Below are positions 46,083 through 55,845 of a stretch of 64,000 nt of DNA, one piece after another. How positions within the stretch are numbered: the first letter of the stretch is position 1; each line of letters opens with the position of its first letter. Position numbers and translations under genes: made by a program. Below the pieces are notes generated by a model that was not told the DNA's origin, made no database searches, and saw only the letters and a list, made by a program, of their open reading frames with translations. Source of the stretch: Pedobacter nototheniae (GTDB lineage: Bacteria; Bacteroidota; Bacteroidia; Sphingobacteriales; Sphingobacteriaceae); the NCBI RefSeq assembly GCF_004335085.1, contig NZ_RQRS01000004.1, positions 205,907-269,906 of the forward strand, written 5' to 3'.

Positions 46083-47234
46083 ATGAGCCCTTTAACAATT
46101 ATCACAGTAAACATTATAAATGCTTTTTTGGCATTAGCTGTTTCAGCCTACAGCATCATTAGGCTTAAAAGTTCTTACGCTTTTTTGTTTATTGTTTTGT
46201 TGATTTCAACAGCATGCTCTAAAAGAGGATTTACCAGTATTGAGCCTGTTGCTATTAAAACAGCAGTGGCTGAAAACACTTTGCAAAAAGATATGCCTTT
46301 TGCTATTGGAGCAGCTGTTAACGTGAGTTTGTTAAAGGGAAATGCCAATTATCGCAACTTAGTAATTAAAGAATTTAATAGTGTTACCGCAGAAAATGCA
46401 ATGAAATTTGCGTCTCTCCATCCCTCAAAAGATACTTATACGTGGAGCGATGCAGATTATTTAGTTGATTTTGCAAAAGCTAATGGAAAACGTGTTCATG
46501 GGCATAATTTAAACTGGTATAAATCCCTGCCAGATTGGGTTAATAATTTTCAGGGCACTACAGCCGAATGGGAAAACCTACTTAAAACACATATTCAAAC
46601 CGTTGTTGGTCATTTCAAAGGCAAAGTAGTTTCTTGGGATGTAGTAAACGAAGCCATAAATGATGATGGAACTTTAAGAAACAGTATTTGGTTGCAAAAA
46701 CTTGGTGCAGATTATATTGGCAGAGCTTTTCAATATGCACATGAAGCTGATCCAGACGCATTACTTTTCTATAATGATTATGGACATGAGTATGGACCAA
46801 CTAAAAGAACTGCAATTTTAAATCTGGTAACGGGTTTAAAAAATAAAGGCATCCCGATTGATGGAATTGGCTTGCAAATGCACACCAGAATCACTCAATC
46901 TGATGCAAATTTAGCTGCTGCTATCAATACGGCTGCTGCTACAGGATTAAAAATTCATATTTCTGAATTGGATATTGCTCTAAATCCTGATAATGTACAA
47001 AACATGACTTTTACATCCGTTTTAGGAGATTCGCAAGCCGAAAAATATAAAACAATTGTTAAAGCTTATAACGCCATTCCAAAAAGCCAGCAGTTTGGAA
47101 TAACCACCTGGAATGTTACCGATGGCGATAGCTGGATTCCTTCAAATTATAACCGTCCAGATTGGCCTTTGCCTTTTGATGCTCAATATCAAAGAAAAGC
47201 AGCTTATCAAGGCATTTTAGATGGCGTTAAATAA
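46083..47234 (+). CDS. GH10 endo-xylanase lipoprotein
   Basis: A 383-residue GH10 enzyme, which cuts beta-1,4-xylan internally. The acid/base is Glu190 in VVSWDVVNEAIND and the nucleophile is Glu295 in IHISELDIAL. ENAMKFASLHP, VHGHNLNWYKSLPDW and DGIGLQMHTR are family motifs, so the domain is complete. The N-terminus is odd: two hydrophobic stretches precede a lipobox ISTAC with Cys45, so the start may be further in (a TTG near codon 17) or the signal is unusually long. A surface or outer-membrane location follows from the lipobox. It lies between GH2 and GH3 genes with near-zero spacing. GH10 here is the main argument for a xylan-type backbone in the substrate. Confidence 0.92.
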   Translation: MSPLTIITVNIINAFLALAVSAYSIIRLKSSYAFLFIVLLISTACSKRGFTSIEPVAIKTAVAENTLQKDMPFAIGAAVNVSLLKGNANYRNLVIKEFNSVTAENAMKFASLHPSKDTYTWSDADYLVDFAKANGKRVHGHNLNWYKSLPDWVNNFQGTTAEWENLLKTHIQTVVGHFKGKVVSWDVVNEAINDDGTLRNSIWLQKLGADYIGRAFQYAHEADPDALLFYNDYGHEYGPTKRTAILNLVTGLKNKGIPIDGIGLQMHTRITQSDANLAAAINTAAATGLKIHISELDIALNPDNVQNMTFTSVLGDSQAEKYKTIVKAYNAIPKSQQFGITTWNVTDGDSWIPSNYNRPDWPLPFDAQYQRKAAYQGILDGVK

Positions 47235-47240
47235 ATAAAT

Positions 47241-49463
47241 ATGAAACAGTACTTACCCTTAGCCCTAGTTTTATCCTTAACTTTTTCTGCAGCTTCGGCA
47301 CAGGATAAAAAAATTGAAAAGAAAATCGATTCAGTTTTAAAACTGATGACACTTGATGAAAAAATTGGTCAGCTTAATCAATATACAGGCGATAGGGATG
47401 CAACAGGCCCCATTACGAATAATCCAAATAAGTTAAAAGATATTAAAGATGGTAAGTTAGGCTCAATGCTTAATGTTCGTGGCGCTAAAGAAACCAGAGA
47501 GGTGCAGGAAGTAGCCATGCAATCGAGAATGAAAATACCTTTGATTTTTGGCTTGGATGTAATTCACGGTTATCGCGTAACTTTTCCAATTCCTTTAGCA
47601 GAGGCAGCCAGTTGGGATTTAACAGCGATAGAAAACGGTGCTAGAGTTGCTGCCAGAGAAACGGCGGCATCTGGTGTGCATTGGACATTCGCACCTATGG
47701 TTGATATTGCTCGCGATCCTCGGTGGGGAAGGGTAATGGAAGGTGCAGGAGAAGATACTTACCTCGGTTCGCAGATAGCAAGGGCGAGGGTTAAAGGCTT
47801 TCAGGGAAAGGGTTTAGGTAATTTAGATGCTGTTATGGCTTGTGCTAAGCATTTTGCCGCTTATGGCGCTGCAATTGCCGGTCGTGATTATAATGCGGTT
47901 GATATGAGTGAGCACACCCTTTGGGAAGTATATTTACCGCCTTTTAAAGCAGCTGTTGATGCTGGCGCTGCAACATTTATGAACTCTTTTAATACTTTAA
48001 ATGGTATTCCGGCAACTGGAAGCAGTTATTTGCAACGAGATATTTTAAAAGGCCAATGGAAATATAGTGGTTTTGTGGTTAGCGATTGGGGCTCAATTGG
48101 TGAAATGATTGCGCACGGTTATGCGAAGGATAAGGCACAAGCTGCTGAGCTAGCTATTAAAGCTGGAAGCGATATGGATATGGAAAGTAGAAGCTATTTG
48201 CCTAATCTGGCAAAGCTTGTTGCAGATAAAAAAGTGCCCGTTGCTTTAATTGATGATGCTGTAAGAAGGATTTTACGTAAGAAATTTGAATTGGGTTTAT
48301 TTGATGATCCTTATCGTTTTAGTAACGAAAGCCGTCAGGAAAAGGAATTAAACTCTCCTCAAAATAGAAAGGACGCTTTGGTTATGGCCGAAAAGAGTAT
48401 CGTTTTGTTAAAGAATGAAAATCAGGTTTTACCACTTTCTAAAAGCTTAAAAAAGATTGCTGTAATTGGTCCGCTTGGTAAATCCGAAAAAGATATGCAG
48501 GGCTTTTGGTCTATTCAATGGCAAAATGATAACCTGGTTTCTTTATATCAGGGATTAAAAAATAAAGTAGGTGATAAAACAGAATTATTATACGCTAAAG
48601 GTTGCGAAATTGAAGGTACATCTACTGCAGGCTTTGCTGAAGCAATAGAAACCGCCAAACAGGCCGATGTTGTAATTATGGCTATCGGCGAAACTCTTGA
48701 TATGAGTGGAGAGGCTAAAAGTAAAGCCAATATTCACATTCCTGGTGTACAAGAAGATTTAATAAAAGCCATTCAGGCTACTGGAAAGCCAGTTGTAGTG
48801 TTGCTAATGGCTGGCCGCCCATTAATTTTTAATTGGACTGCCGATAACGTTCCAGCTATTATGTATACGTGGTGGTTGGGCAGCGAGGCTGGAAATGCGA
48901 TGGCTAATGTGCTTTATGGCGACTATAACCCGGCTGGAAAACTACCAATGACTTTCCCTAGAGATGAAGGACAGATTCCGCTTTATTACAATTATTTAAG
49001 CACTGGCCGTCCGGCTAAAAATGATCAGGATACACGCTATCGCTCTGCTTATTTAGATATGCCAAATAGCCCGAAATTTGCTTTCGGTTATGGTTTAAGT
49101 TATACCACTTTCGATTACAGTAATTTAGCTATTAGCAAAACCGAAATGGCTACGAACGATGAAATTTCGGTTTCCTTTACCCTTAAAAATACAGGTAAAT
49201 ATGATGGGGAAGAAGTAGTGCAGCTGTATTTGCAAGATAAATTTGCATCTGTTGTGCGACCGGTTAAGGAGCTTAAGGATTTTCAAAAAGTAATGCTAAA
49301 GACTGGTGAAAGTAAAACCATCACATTTAATATCAATAAAGAGAAACTTTCTTTCTATAACCAACAATTGAAATGGACTGCAGAACCGGGCGATTTTAAG
49401 CTCATGATTGGTACGGCATCCAATAACATTAAGTTGGAGAAAGATTTTAAGCTCTTAAATTAA
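47241..49463 (+). CDS. GH3 beta-glycosidase (BglX-like)
   Basis: A 740-residue periplasmic GH3 enzyme (signal MKQYLPLALVLSLTFSAASA). The N-terminal TIM-like domain holds the nucleophile Asp282 in GFVVSDWGSIGEM, plus GLDVIHGYRVTFPIPLAEAASWD and APMVDIARDPRWGRVMEGAGED. The alpha/beta sandwich has the candidate acid/base Glu491 in DMSGEAKSKANI. A fibronectin type III-like C-terminus starts near LGSEAGNAMANVLYG and PKFAFGYGLSYTTF. The overall pattern is that of BglX-type beta-glucosidases, although GH3 also includes beta-xylosidases. It lies between GH10 and GH2 genes, so it probably removes terminal sugars from oligosaccharides that SusCD imports. Confidence 0.93.
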   Translation: MKQYLPLALVLSLTFSAASAQDKKIEKKIDSVLKLMTLDEKIGQLNQYTGDRDATGPITNNPNKLKDIKDGKLGSMLNVRGAKETREVQEVAMQSRMKIPLIFGLDVIHGYRVTFPIPLAEAASWDLTAIENGARVAARETAASGVHWTFAPMVDIARDPRWGRVMEGAGEDTYLGSQIARARVKGFQGKGLGNLDAVMACAKHFAAYGAAIAGRDYNAVDMSEHTLWEVYLPPFKAAVDAGAATFMNSFNTLNGIPATGSSYLQRDILKGQWKYSGFVVSDWGSIGEMIAHGYAKDKAQAAELAIKAGSDMDMESRSYLPNLAKLVADKKVPVALIDDAVRRILRKKFELGLFDDPYRFSNESRQEKELNSPQNRKDALVMAEKSIVLLKNENQVLPLSKSLKKIAVIGPLGKSEKDMQGFWSIQWQNDNLVSLYQGLKNKVGDKTELLYAKGCEIEGTSTAGFAEAIETAKQADVVIMAIGETLDMSGEAKSKANIHIPGVQEDLIKAIQATGKPVVVLLMAGRPLIFNWTADNVPAIMYTWWLGSEAGNAMANVLYGDYNPAGKLPMTFPRDEGQIPLYYNYLSTGRPAKNDQDTRYRSAYLDMPNSPKFAFGYGLSYTTFDYSNLAISKTEMATNDEISVSFTLKNTGKYDGEEVVQLYLQDKFASVVRPVKELKDFQKVMLKTGESKTITFNINKEKLSFYNQQLKWTAEPGDFKLMIGTASNNIKLEKDFKLLN

Positions 49464-49505
49464 AATAACTTCAGTTACGCAGAAAAAAATACCGATAAAA
49501 TAAAT

Positions 49506-52157
49506 ATGAAGAAATCATCCGTACGTACGAAATCACTTTTAATATTGCTCTTTACATCATTTTTGGTAACGAATAGTTTTGCGCAAGATGCTGGCCGAAA
49601 GCTAATCAGCTTAAACGATCAATGGGAATTTAAAAAGGAAAATGGTCAAACTGAAAAAGTAAACCTTCCGCACACCTGGAATGATAAAGATGTTATGGAT
49701 GATGAGACTGGTTATTACCGTGGTTTAGGCATTTATAAGCGGAAGTTAAAGTTGGATGAATTTGCTAAGGGAAAAGATATTTATTTGGTTTTTAATGGTG
49801 TTGCACAAGAAGCCGAAGTTTTAGTTAATGGTAAAATTGCGGGCAAGCATGTTGGCAGTTATACTCGTTTTACTATAGCAATTACACCATTTTTAAATTA
49901 TAAGGATGACATCATTGAGGTTAAAGTTAATAATAGGTTTAATGAAGATATACCACCATTAACGGCAGATTTTACTTTTTTTGGTGGCATATACCGCAAT
50001 ATAAATTTGTTAATTACCAATCCGGTTCATTTTTCGCAAAAAGAAAACGGAAGTTCTGGTGTTTTTATTACAACGCCACAAGTTTCTTCTGGTACAGCAA
50101 AAGTTCAGGTTAAAAGTATAATTGAAAACTCCTCAATTGTTAAAAAAGTTCAAGTACAAACTACATTATTTAATGCGCAGGGGAAAGAAATATCCTCCCA
50201 AATTTCTGCCCTGAATATGCTTTCCGGAGCAAGTAATACTGTTGTTCAAGATTTAAATAACATTAAACAACCTGAGCTATGGTCGCCTGAAAATCCTTAT
50301 TTATATCGAGTAGTAACAAAAATTATTGATGTAAAAACTAAAACAGTACTAGATCAGGTTTCCAATCCGCTTGGTTTTCGTTGGTTTAAATTTGATGCAA
50401 ATCAGGGTTTTTTCTTAAACGATAAGCCCTTAAAACTAATAGGAGCAAGCCGTCATCAAGATTATGAACATTTGGGCAACGCTACGCCGGATGCTTTGCA
50501 AATAAGAGATGTAGAACTATTGAAAAAAATGGGAGGCAATTTTTTAAGGGTTGCCCATTATCCACAAGATCCTTTAGTGCTTGAAGCTTGTGATCGCTTA
50601 GGGATTTTAGCATCAGTTGAAATTCCTGTGGTAAATACAATCACCGAATCTGAAGCTTTTACCAAAAACTGCCTTGATATGCAGGTGGAAATGATTAAAC
50701 AAAATTTTAACCATCCAAGCATTATTATTTGGGCATACATGAATGAGATTTTGTTGCGCACTAAGTTTGCGAATGATAAACCTCGTCAGCAAATTTATTT
50801 CGATCATGTAAGAGAGTTGGCTCAAAAATTAGATGATTTAACAAGAAAAGAAGATCCATCACGCTATACGTTGCTAGTTAATCATGGCGCCTGGGATATT
50901 TATAATAAAGTTGGCTTAACAAAAATTCCAATGATTGTTGGCTGGAATCTATATTCTGGATGGTACTCAGGCAGTCCTTCAGATTTTGCTAAATTCCTTG
51001 ATCGTCATCATCAAGAACTGGCTGATAAACCAATGTTAGTAACCGAGTATGGCGCTGATGCCGATCCACGAATCCGTTCATTTTCGCCAGTGCGTTTTGA
51101 TAAAAGCGTGGAGTATGGCATTTATTTCAACCAAATTTATTTAAACGAAATGCTTAAACGCCCATTTGTAAGTGGTGGAATGGCTTGGAATTTAGCAGAT
51201 TTTAATTCTGAAACACGTGAAGAAACCATGCCACATATCAATAATAAAGGGCTTTTAACCATCGGGCGCAAACCAAAAGACACCTATTTTCTATATCAGG
51301 CGTATCTGTCAAATCAACCTTATTTAAAAATTGCTTCGGCTCAATGGCAAGATAGAACTGGATTGGCAGATTCTGCTTCCTTGTACAGCACGCAACCACT
51401 GCAAGTAGCAACTAATTTGAAGTCGGCAGAACTTTTTTTAAACGGCAAAAGTTTAGGCATAAAAGAGGCTATAGATCACATCTGCAGTTGGCAGGTTCCG
51501 TTTGTTGATGGCTTAAATCAATTGCGTGTAGTGGCTGGCAATAACAGCGATCAGGCAGATATTAATTTTCAGTTGCAACCATATCGTTTTGCAGATCAAT
51601 CAGTTCCTTTTAAAAATATGAATGTATTGTTGGGTTCAAAACGCTTTTATATTGATGAGCAACAGCATCAATTGTGGATGCCAGATCAGCCATACAGAAA
51701 AGGTTCTTGGGGTTGGGTAGGTGGTGAGCCATATAAAGGCACAAATAATCGAATTACTTATGGCAGTGATAAAAATATTTTAGATACTAAAGATGACCCA
51801 ATTTATCAAACCCAACAAGTAGGAATTCAGCAATTTAAGATGGATGTTCCTGATGGTGAGTATGATCTATCGCTATATTTTGCCGAATTGGTTGGCGGGA
51901 TATCTAAAGAAGCCCTGGCTTATAATTTGGATAATACCCATAAAAAAGAAATAGAAGAAAATAGAATTTTCTCAGTAGCAATAAATGGAACAGCCTTTTT
52001 AACCAATATTAACCTTGCGAAGGATTTTGGTTATACCACTGCAATCAGCAAAAAAACAAGAGTAACCGTTCAAAATGGAAAAGGAATCACAATAGATTTT
52101 ACACCTGTTGAGGGCAAACCTGTTTTAAATGCTTTACAATTAAGAAAAGTTTATTAA
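49506..52157 (+). CDS. GH2 glycoside hydrolase with C-terminal malectin-like domain
   Basis: An 883-residue exported GH2 enzyme (signal ends LVTNSFAQ). The order is a sugar-binding domain (about 30-180, ISLNDQWEFKKENG, LPHTWNDKD), an Ig-like domain, and a TIM barrel with acid/base Glu414 (IIWAYMNEIL) and nucleophile Glu514 (MLVTEYGADADPR). A GH2 C-terminal domain follows (about 620-690, SAELFLNGKSLGI). The last 180 residues form a malectin-like carbohydrate-binding domain (MNVLLGSKRFYI, YQTQQVGIQQFKMDVPDGEYDLSLYFAEL). Many such proteins are beta-galactosidases or beta-glucuronidases. The NNKG segment before GRKPKD fits either. It is one of three GH2 genes in the locus, each with a different domain layout. 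Confidence 0.9.
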   Translation: MKKSSVRTKSLLILLFTSFLVTNSFAQDAGRKLISLNDQWEFKKENGQTEKVNLPHTWNDKDVMDDETGYYRGLGIYKRKLKLDEFAKGKDIYLVFNGVAQEAEVLVNGKIAGKHVGSYTRFTIAITPFLNYKDDIIEVKVNNRFNEDIPPLTADFTFFGGIYRNINLLITNPVHFSQKENGSSGVFITTPQVSSGTAKVQVKSIIENSSIVKKVQVQTTLFNAQGKEISSQISALNMLSGASNTVVQDLNNIKQPELWSPENPYLYRVVTKIIDVKTKTVLDQVSNPLGFRWFKFDANQGFFLNDKPLKLIGASRHQDYEHLGNATPDALQIRDVELLKKMGGNFLRVAHYPQDPLVLEACDRLGILASVEIPVVNTITESEAFTKNCLDMQVEMIKQNFNHPSIIIWAYMNEILLRTKFANDKPRQQIYFDHVRELAQKLDDLTRKEDPSRYTLLVNHGAWDIYNKVGLTKIPMIVGWNLYSGWYSGSPSDFAKFLDRHHQELADKPMLVTEYGADADPRIRSFSPVRFDKSVEYGIYFNQIYLNEMLKRPFVSGGMAWNLADFNSETREETMPHINNKGLLTIGRKPKDTYFLYQAYLSNQPYLKIASAQWQDRTGLADSASLYSTQPLQVATNLKSAELFLNGKSLGIKEAIDHICSWQVPFVDGLNQLRVVAGNNSDQADINFQLQPYRFADQSVPFKNMNVLLGSKRFYIDEQQHQLWMPDQPYRKGSWGWVGGEPYKGTNNRITYGSDKNILDTKDDPIYQTQQVGIQQFKMDVPDGEYDLSLYFAELVGGISKEALAYNLDNTHKKEIEENRIFSVAINGTAFLTNINLAKDFGYTTAISKKTRVTVQNGKGITIDFTPVEGKPVLNALQLRKVY

Positions 52158-52189
52158 CGCAGAAATTGAGGTTATTCAATCAAAGAGAA

Positions 52190-54649
52190 ATGTTAAAAAA
52201 TATTAAATATATAATTACTTTAAGTCTACTGTTTATCAGTTCTTTATTATATGCACAGCAAAGTGTACGTTTAAATAGTAATTGGGAGTTTTTAAAGCAA
52301 GATTTAGGTGGAATTTGGGAGGCTGTTAGGCCAGTTGGCTTGGGAAATCCGGAATCTGTTCCACTTTGGCAAAAGGTAAATTTGCCGCATTGTGTTAATG
52401 CCCAGGACGCTGTAGATCCTGACATGAATTATTATCAAGGGCCTTCATGGTATCGCACACAACTTAATATTGATAATCCTTACCAAAAGGGAAGAACATT
52501 ATTGCACTTTGAAGGTGCAGGGCAAAAAACTGAAGTTTACGTGTACACCACAAAAGTTGCTAGCCACGTTGGCGGTTATGATGAGTGGACGGCGGATATA
52601 ACAGATGCGGTTGCGGCATTCAAAAAAACAGAAGCGTTTACCAAGCAATTTAAAGGTAAGGTTCCCATTTCTATCCGCACCGATAATTCGAGGGATTTAG
52701 AAATGATTCCTTCAAATCTTTCTGATTTTAATGTTTACGGCGGCATTTATCGTTATTTAAATTTGGTTTATGTCCCATTACTTTCTGTAGATAAAATGTT
52801 TGCCAAAGCCGAAGTTGATGCAGCGGGTAAGCTTGGGAAACTTAGCGTTACAACCAGGTTTTATAACCCTGGGCATGTTGGCGGTGCAAGTATTAAATAT
52901 AAGCTGATTGATCCAAGCGGTAAAATCGTAAATGAAACGTATAAAAAAATAGAAATTTCAGAGGATTTAAAACTATGTGATATTGAAGTTAAACACCCTA
53001 AACTTTGGAATACGGATAAACCGCTTTTATATACTTTACAATATGAGGTTTTATCTTCTGAAGGAAATTATAAGGGCGAAGAAAAGATCGGTTTTAGAAA
53101 TATCAACTTTGTAGAAAAAGGCCCCTTTCTGCTTAATGGAAAGCGTTTACTGTTGCGAGGAACCCATCGTCACGAAGATCATGCAGGTGTAGGCGCAGCT
53201 ATGACAGAAGGTATGATTCGCCAGGAAATGCAAATGATGAAAGATATGGGGGTTAATTTCATCCGTCTTGGTCATTACCAGCAATCGCGTATTGTTTTAA
53301 ACCTTTGTGATAGCTTGGGCATTTTAGTTTGGGAAGAAATTCCTTGGTGTCGTGGGGGTTTAGGTGGCGAAATTTATAAACAACAAGCCCGTAGAATGCT
53401 AACCAATATGGTTGAACAGCACTATAATCATCCATCGATAATAATTTGGGGTATGGGGAACGAAAACGATTGGCCTGGTGATTTCCCTGAATTTGATAAA
53501 GAAAAAATCAGAACTTTTATGAAAGAGCTTAACGACCTTTCTCATAAACTCGATGCATCTCGATATACAGCCATTCGCCGTTGCGATTTTTGCAGTGATA
53601 TTGTTGATGTGTATTCACCATCCATTTGGGCGGGTTGGTATCGTGGCGCTTATACAGATTATAAAAAAGCATCAGAAGATGAATTTGCCAAAGTTAAACG
53701 CTTTTTGCACGTAGAGTGGGGCGGTGATAGCCATGCTTTGCGCCATTCAGAAAATCCTGATAAGGCTTTAAGCAAAATTAAAACAGGAGGTAGTGCTGAT
53801 GAAAGAGCGGGCGATGCTTCATTATATGGTGGCGCAGCAAGAATTTCTAAAGATGGAGATTGGAGCGAGTCATACATCACTAATTTAATCGATTGGCATT
53901 TAAAAGAACAAGAAACTATGCCTTGGTTAAGTGGTACCGCTTACTGGCCATTTAAAGATTTTTCTACCCCAGTAAGACCTGATAATCCTGTGCCATATAT
54001 GAATCAAAAAGGCGTTGTAGAAAGAGACTTCACTAAAAAGGAAGCGTACTATGTTTTTCAATCTTATTGGACGGAAAAGCCAATGGCGCATATTTACGGA
54101 CATAGTTGGCCTGTACGTTGGGGCGATGAAGGCGAAGAGAAAATGGTAAAAGTATATTCTAACTGTACCGAAGCGGAGATATTTTTAAACGGTAAAAGCT
54201 TTGGCTCAAAGAAAAGAAATAGTCAGGATTACCCAGCAGCAGGTTTGCGCTGGAATTTGCCTTTCGTTAAAGGAAAAAATACAGTTAAAGTGATTGCTAA
54301 AAAAGGTAAGGAGGTGGTTACAGATGAGATTGAATTTAATTACCAAACCGAAAAATGGAATAAGCCAGCCAAGATGGAGCTTAAAAAAATTGCAGAACAA
54401 GATGATGTAGCAACAATGGAAGTTAAGCTTTATGATAGCAAAGGAGTGCAATGTTTGGATGCTATTAATTGGATTAACTTTGGTTTAACTGGCGATGGTA
54501 AATTAATTGATAATCAGGGCACTTCATCAGGATCTAGAAAAGTGCAGGCTTACAATGGTAGAGCGATTATAAAAGTAAATTTAAACAAAGGAAAAAGTGT
54601 AGTTTCTGTTTCATCAGAAGGGTTAGCGACTGTTTTTACCACATTATAA
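52190..54649 (+). CDS. GH2 glycoside hydrolase (third GH2 of the PUL)
   Basis: An 819-residue exported GH2 enzyme, with signal MLKNIKYIITLSLLFISSLLYAQ (written in part). The TIM barrel has acid/base Glu425 (IIWGMGNEND) and candidate nucleophile Glu509 (LHVEWGGDSHAL). The barrel also has GTHRHEDHAGVGAAM and IRLGHYQQSRIVLNLCD. The C-terminus (about 610-819) contains DUF4982-like and Ig-like modules (VKVYSNCTEAEIFLNGKSFG, LTGDGKLIDNQGTSSGSRKV). I chose the ATG at 52190 over a TTG 24 nt upstream because only this start begins with the signal peptide. The insert between acid/base and nucleophile, rich in Cys and Trp (RRCDFCSDIVDVY, IWAGWYRGAY), sets it apart from the other two. Its precise sugar is unknown. 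Confidence 0.88.
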   Translation: MLKNIKYIITLSLLFISSLLYAQQSVRLNSNWEFLKQDLGGIWEAVRPVGLGNPESVPLWQKVNLPHCVNAQDAVDPDMNYYQGPSWYRTQLNIDNPYQKGRTLLHFEGAGQKTEVYVYTTKVASHVGGYDEWTADITDAVAAFKKTEAFTKQFKGKVPISIRTDNSRDLEMIPSNLSDFNVYGGIYRYLNLVYVPLLSVDKMFAKAEVDAAGKLGKLSVTTRFYNPGHVGGASIKYKLIDPSGKIVNETYKKIEISEDLKLCDIEVKHPKLWNTDKPLLYTLQYEVLSSEGNYKGEEKIGFRNINFVEKGPFLLNGKRLLLRGTHRHEDHAGVGAAMTEGMIRQEMQMMKDMGVNFIRLGHYQQSRIVLNLCDSLGILVWEEIPWCRGGLGGEIYKQQARRMLTNMVEQHYNHPSIIIWGMGNENDWPGDFPEFDKEKIRTFMKELNDLSHKLDASRYTAIRRCDFCSDIVDVYSPSIWAGWYRGAYTDYKKASEDEFAKVKRFLHVEWGGDSHALRHSENPDKALSKIKTGGSADERAGDASLYGGAARISKDGDWSESYITNLIDWHLKEQETMPWLSGTAYWPFKDFSTPVRPDNPVPYMNQKGVVERDFTKKEAYYVFQSYWTEKPMAHIYGHSWPVRWGDEGEEKMVKVYSNCTEAEIFLNGKSFGSKKRNSQDYPAAGLRWNLPFVKGKNTVKVIAKKGKEVVTDEIEFNYQTEKWNKPAKMELKKIAEQDDVATMEVKLYDSKGVQCLDAINWINFGLTGDGKLIDNQGTSSGSRKVQAYNGRAIIKVNLNKGKSVVSVSSEGLATVFTTL

Positions 54650-54653
54650 AATT

Positions 54654-55844
54654 ATGAAAAGAATTATTTGTGTTGCATTAATCGGGTTGGTGTATTTTGC
54701 CAGCACAGCATTTTCGGATAAAAGCCCTGAAAATAAATCTACTTCTGATTTTGAGAAGCAAGCCACTGCTCTTTTGAAAAAACAAATTTTAGAAGAAGCT
54801 GCATGGGCTTTAAAACAGCAACCTATAACTGTTACGGCATCCTCATCGCCTAGAAGTGCAGGCGGCAAACACGATTTCTTTTCTGAAGCTGATTATTTTT
54901 GGCCAGATCCAAAAAATCCTGATGGACCTTACATTAATAGAGATGGTTTAACCAATCCAGATAATTTTTTAGCGCATCGAAAGGCTATGATTCGCTTTAG
55001 CAAGGTAATTGGTGCTTTGGCATCGGCTTATAAGCTTACAGGCGATGAAAAGTATGTTAAACAAGCTGTTGTTCATCTTAAAGCATGGTTTGTAAATGCT
55101 GAAACATTAATGAACCCAAATTTGCTTTTTGCACAGGCAGTAAAGGGAAAATTTACAGGTCGTAATTATGGTATTATTGATACCATTCACCTAATGGAAG
55201 TGGCTCAGGGTACTTTTGTAATGGAAAATGCAAAAACATTTGACAAGGCTACGCTCGCTGGAGTAAAGAAATGGTTTGCCGATTATATTTTATGGCTCAA
55301 CACAAGTAAGCCGGGCATTCAGGAAAAAACAGTTAAAAATAACCATGCTACCTGCTGGGCTATGCAAGTGGCTTCTTTCGCAAAACTTTGTGGAGATGAA
55401 AATATGCTGGATTCCATTAGAACTAATTTTAAAACCAATTTACTTCCAAATCAAATGGCAGTTGATGGGAGTTTCCCGTTAGAGTTGGCCCGTACCAAAC
55501 CTTATGGCTATTCTATTTTTAACCTGGATGCCATGACTATGCTTTGCCAAATAATTTCTACCCCAAAAGATAACCTTTGGAACTTTGAAACAGCCGATGG
55601 CAAATCAATTAAAAAAGGAATCGCCTATTTATATCCTTTCATTGCCGATAAAAGTAAGTGGGCTTTGCAGCCTGATGTAATGTATTGGGATAATTGGCCT
55701 GTTGCGCAGCCTGCATTATTTTTTGGAGCTGTTGAATACAATCAAAAGGACTGGTATACTGCCTGGGCCAAGTTCGATCATCATCCACAGGTAGAAGAAG
55801 TGATTCGTAATTTACCCATTCGTAACCCTTTAATCTGGTTGTAA
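54654..55844 (+). CDS. Alginate_lyase-fold polysaccharide lyase (PL38-like)
   Basis: A 396-residue exported protein (signal MKRIICVALIGLVYFASTAFS) with an alpha/alpha-barrel Alginate_lyase domain. Typical motifs are GGKHDFFSEADYFWPDPKNP with GPYINRDGLTNPDNFLAHR (about 70-110), TGRNYGIIDTIHLMEV (about 168-184) and KNNHATCWAMQVASF (about 228-242), where Asn230 and His231 are candidate catalytic residues. From memory, this pattern fits PL38-type lyases, which cleave beta-linked glucuronan or polymannuronate by elimination. The CAZy family needs a database check. Its position just before a beta-helix protein and a GH88 unsaturated uronyl hydrolase strongly supports lyase action on a uronic-acid chain. 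Spacing to both neighbours is under 5 nt. Confidence 0.8.
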   Translation: MKRIICVALIGLVYFASTAFSDKSPENKSTSDFEKQATALLKKQILEEAAWALKQQPITVTASSSPRSAGGKHDFFSEADYFWPDPKNPDGPYINRDGLTNPDNFLAHRKAMIRFSKVIGALASAYKLTGDEKYVKQAVVHLKAWFVNAETLMNPNLLFAQAVKGKFTGRNYGIIDTIHLMEVAQGTFVMENAKTFDKATLAGVKKWFADYILWLNTSKPGIQEKTVKNNHATCWAMQVASFAKLCGDENMLDSIRTNFKTNLLPNQMAVDGSFPLELARTKPYGYSIFNLDAMTMLCQIISTPKDNLWNFETADGKSIKKGIAYLYPFIADKSKWALQPDVMYWDNWPVAQPALFFGAVEYNQKDWYTAWAKFDHHPQVEEVIRNLPIRNPLIWL

Positions 55845-55845
55845 A

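Noticed and set aside
44829..54035. NxKG motif as proof that all three GH2 enzymes are beta-glucuronidases
   Set aside because: The motif appears in all three GH2 proteins and in some non-glucuronidases as far as I recall, so it cannot decide specificity alone.
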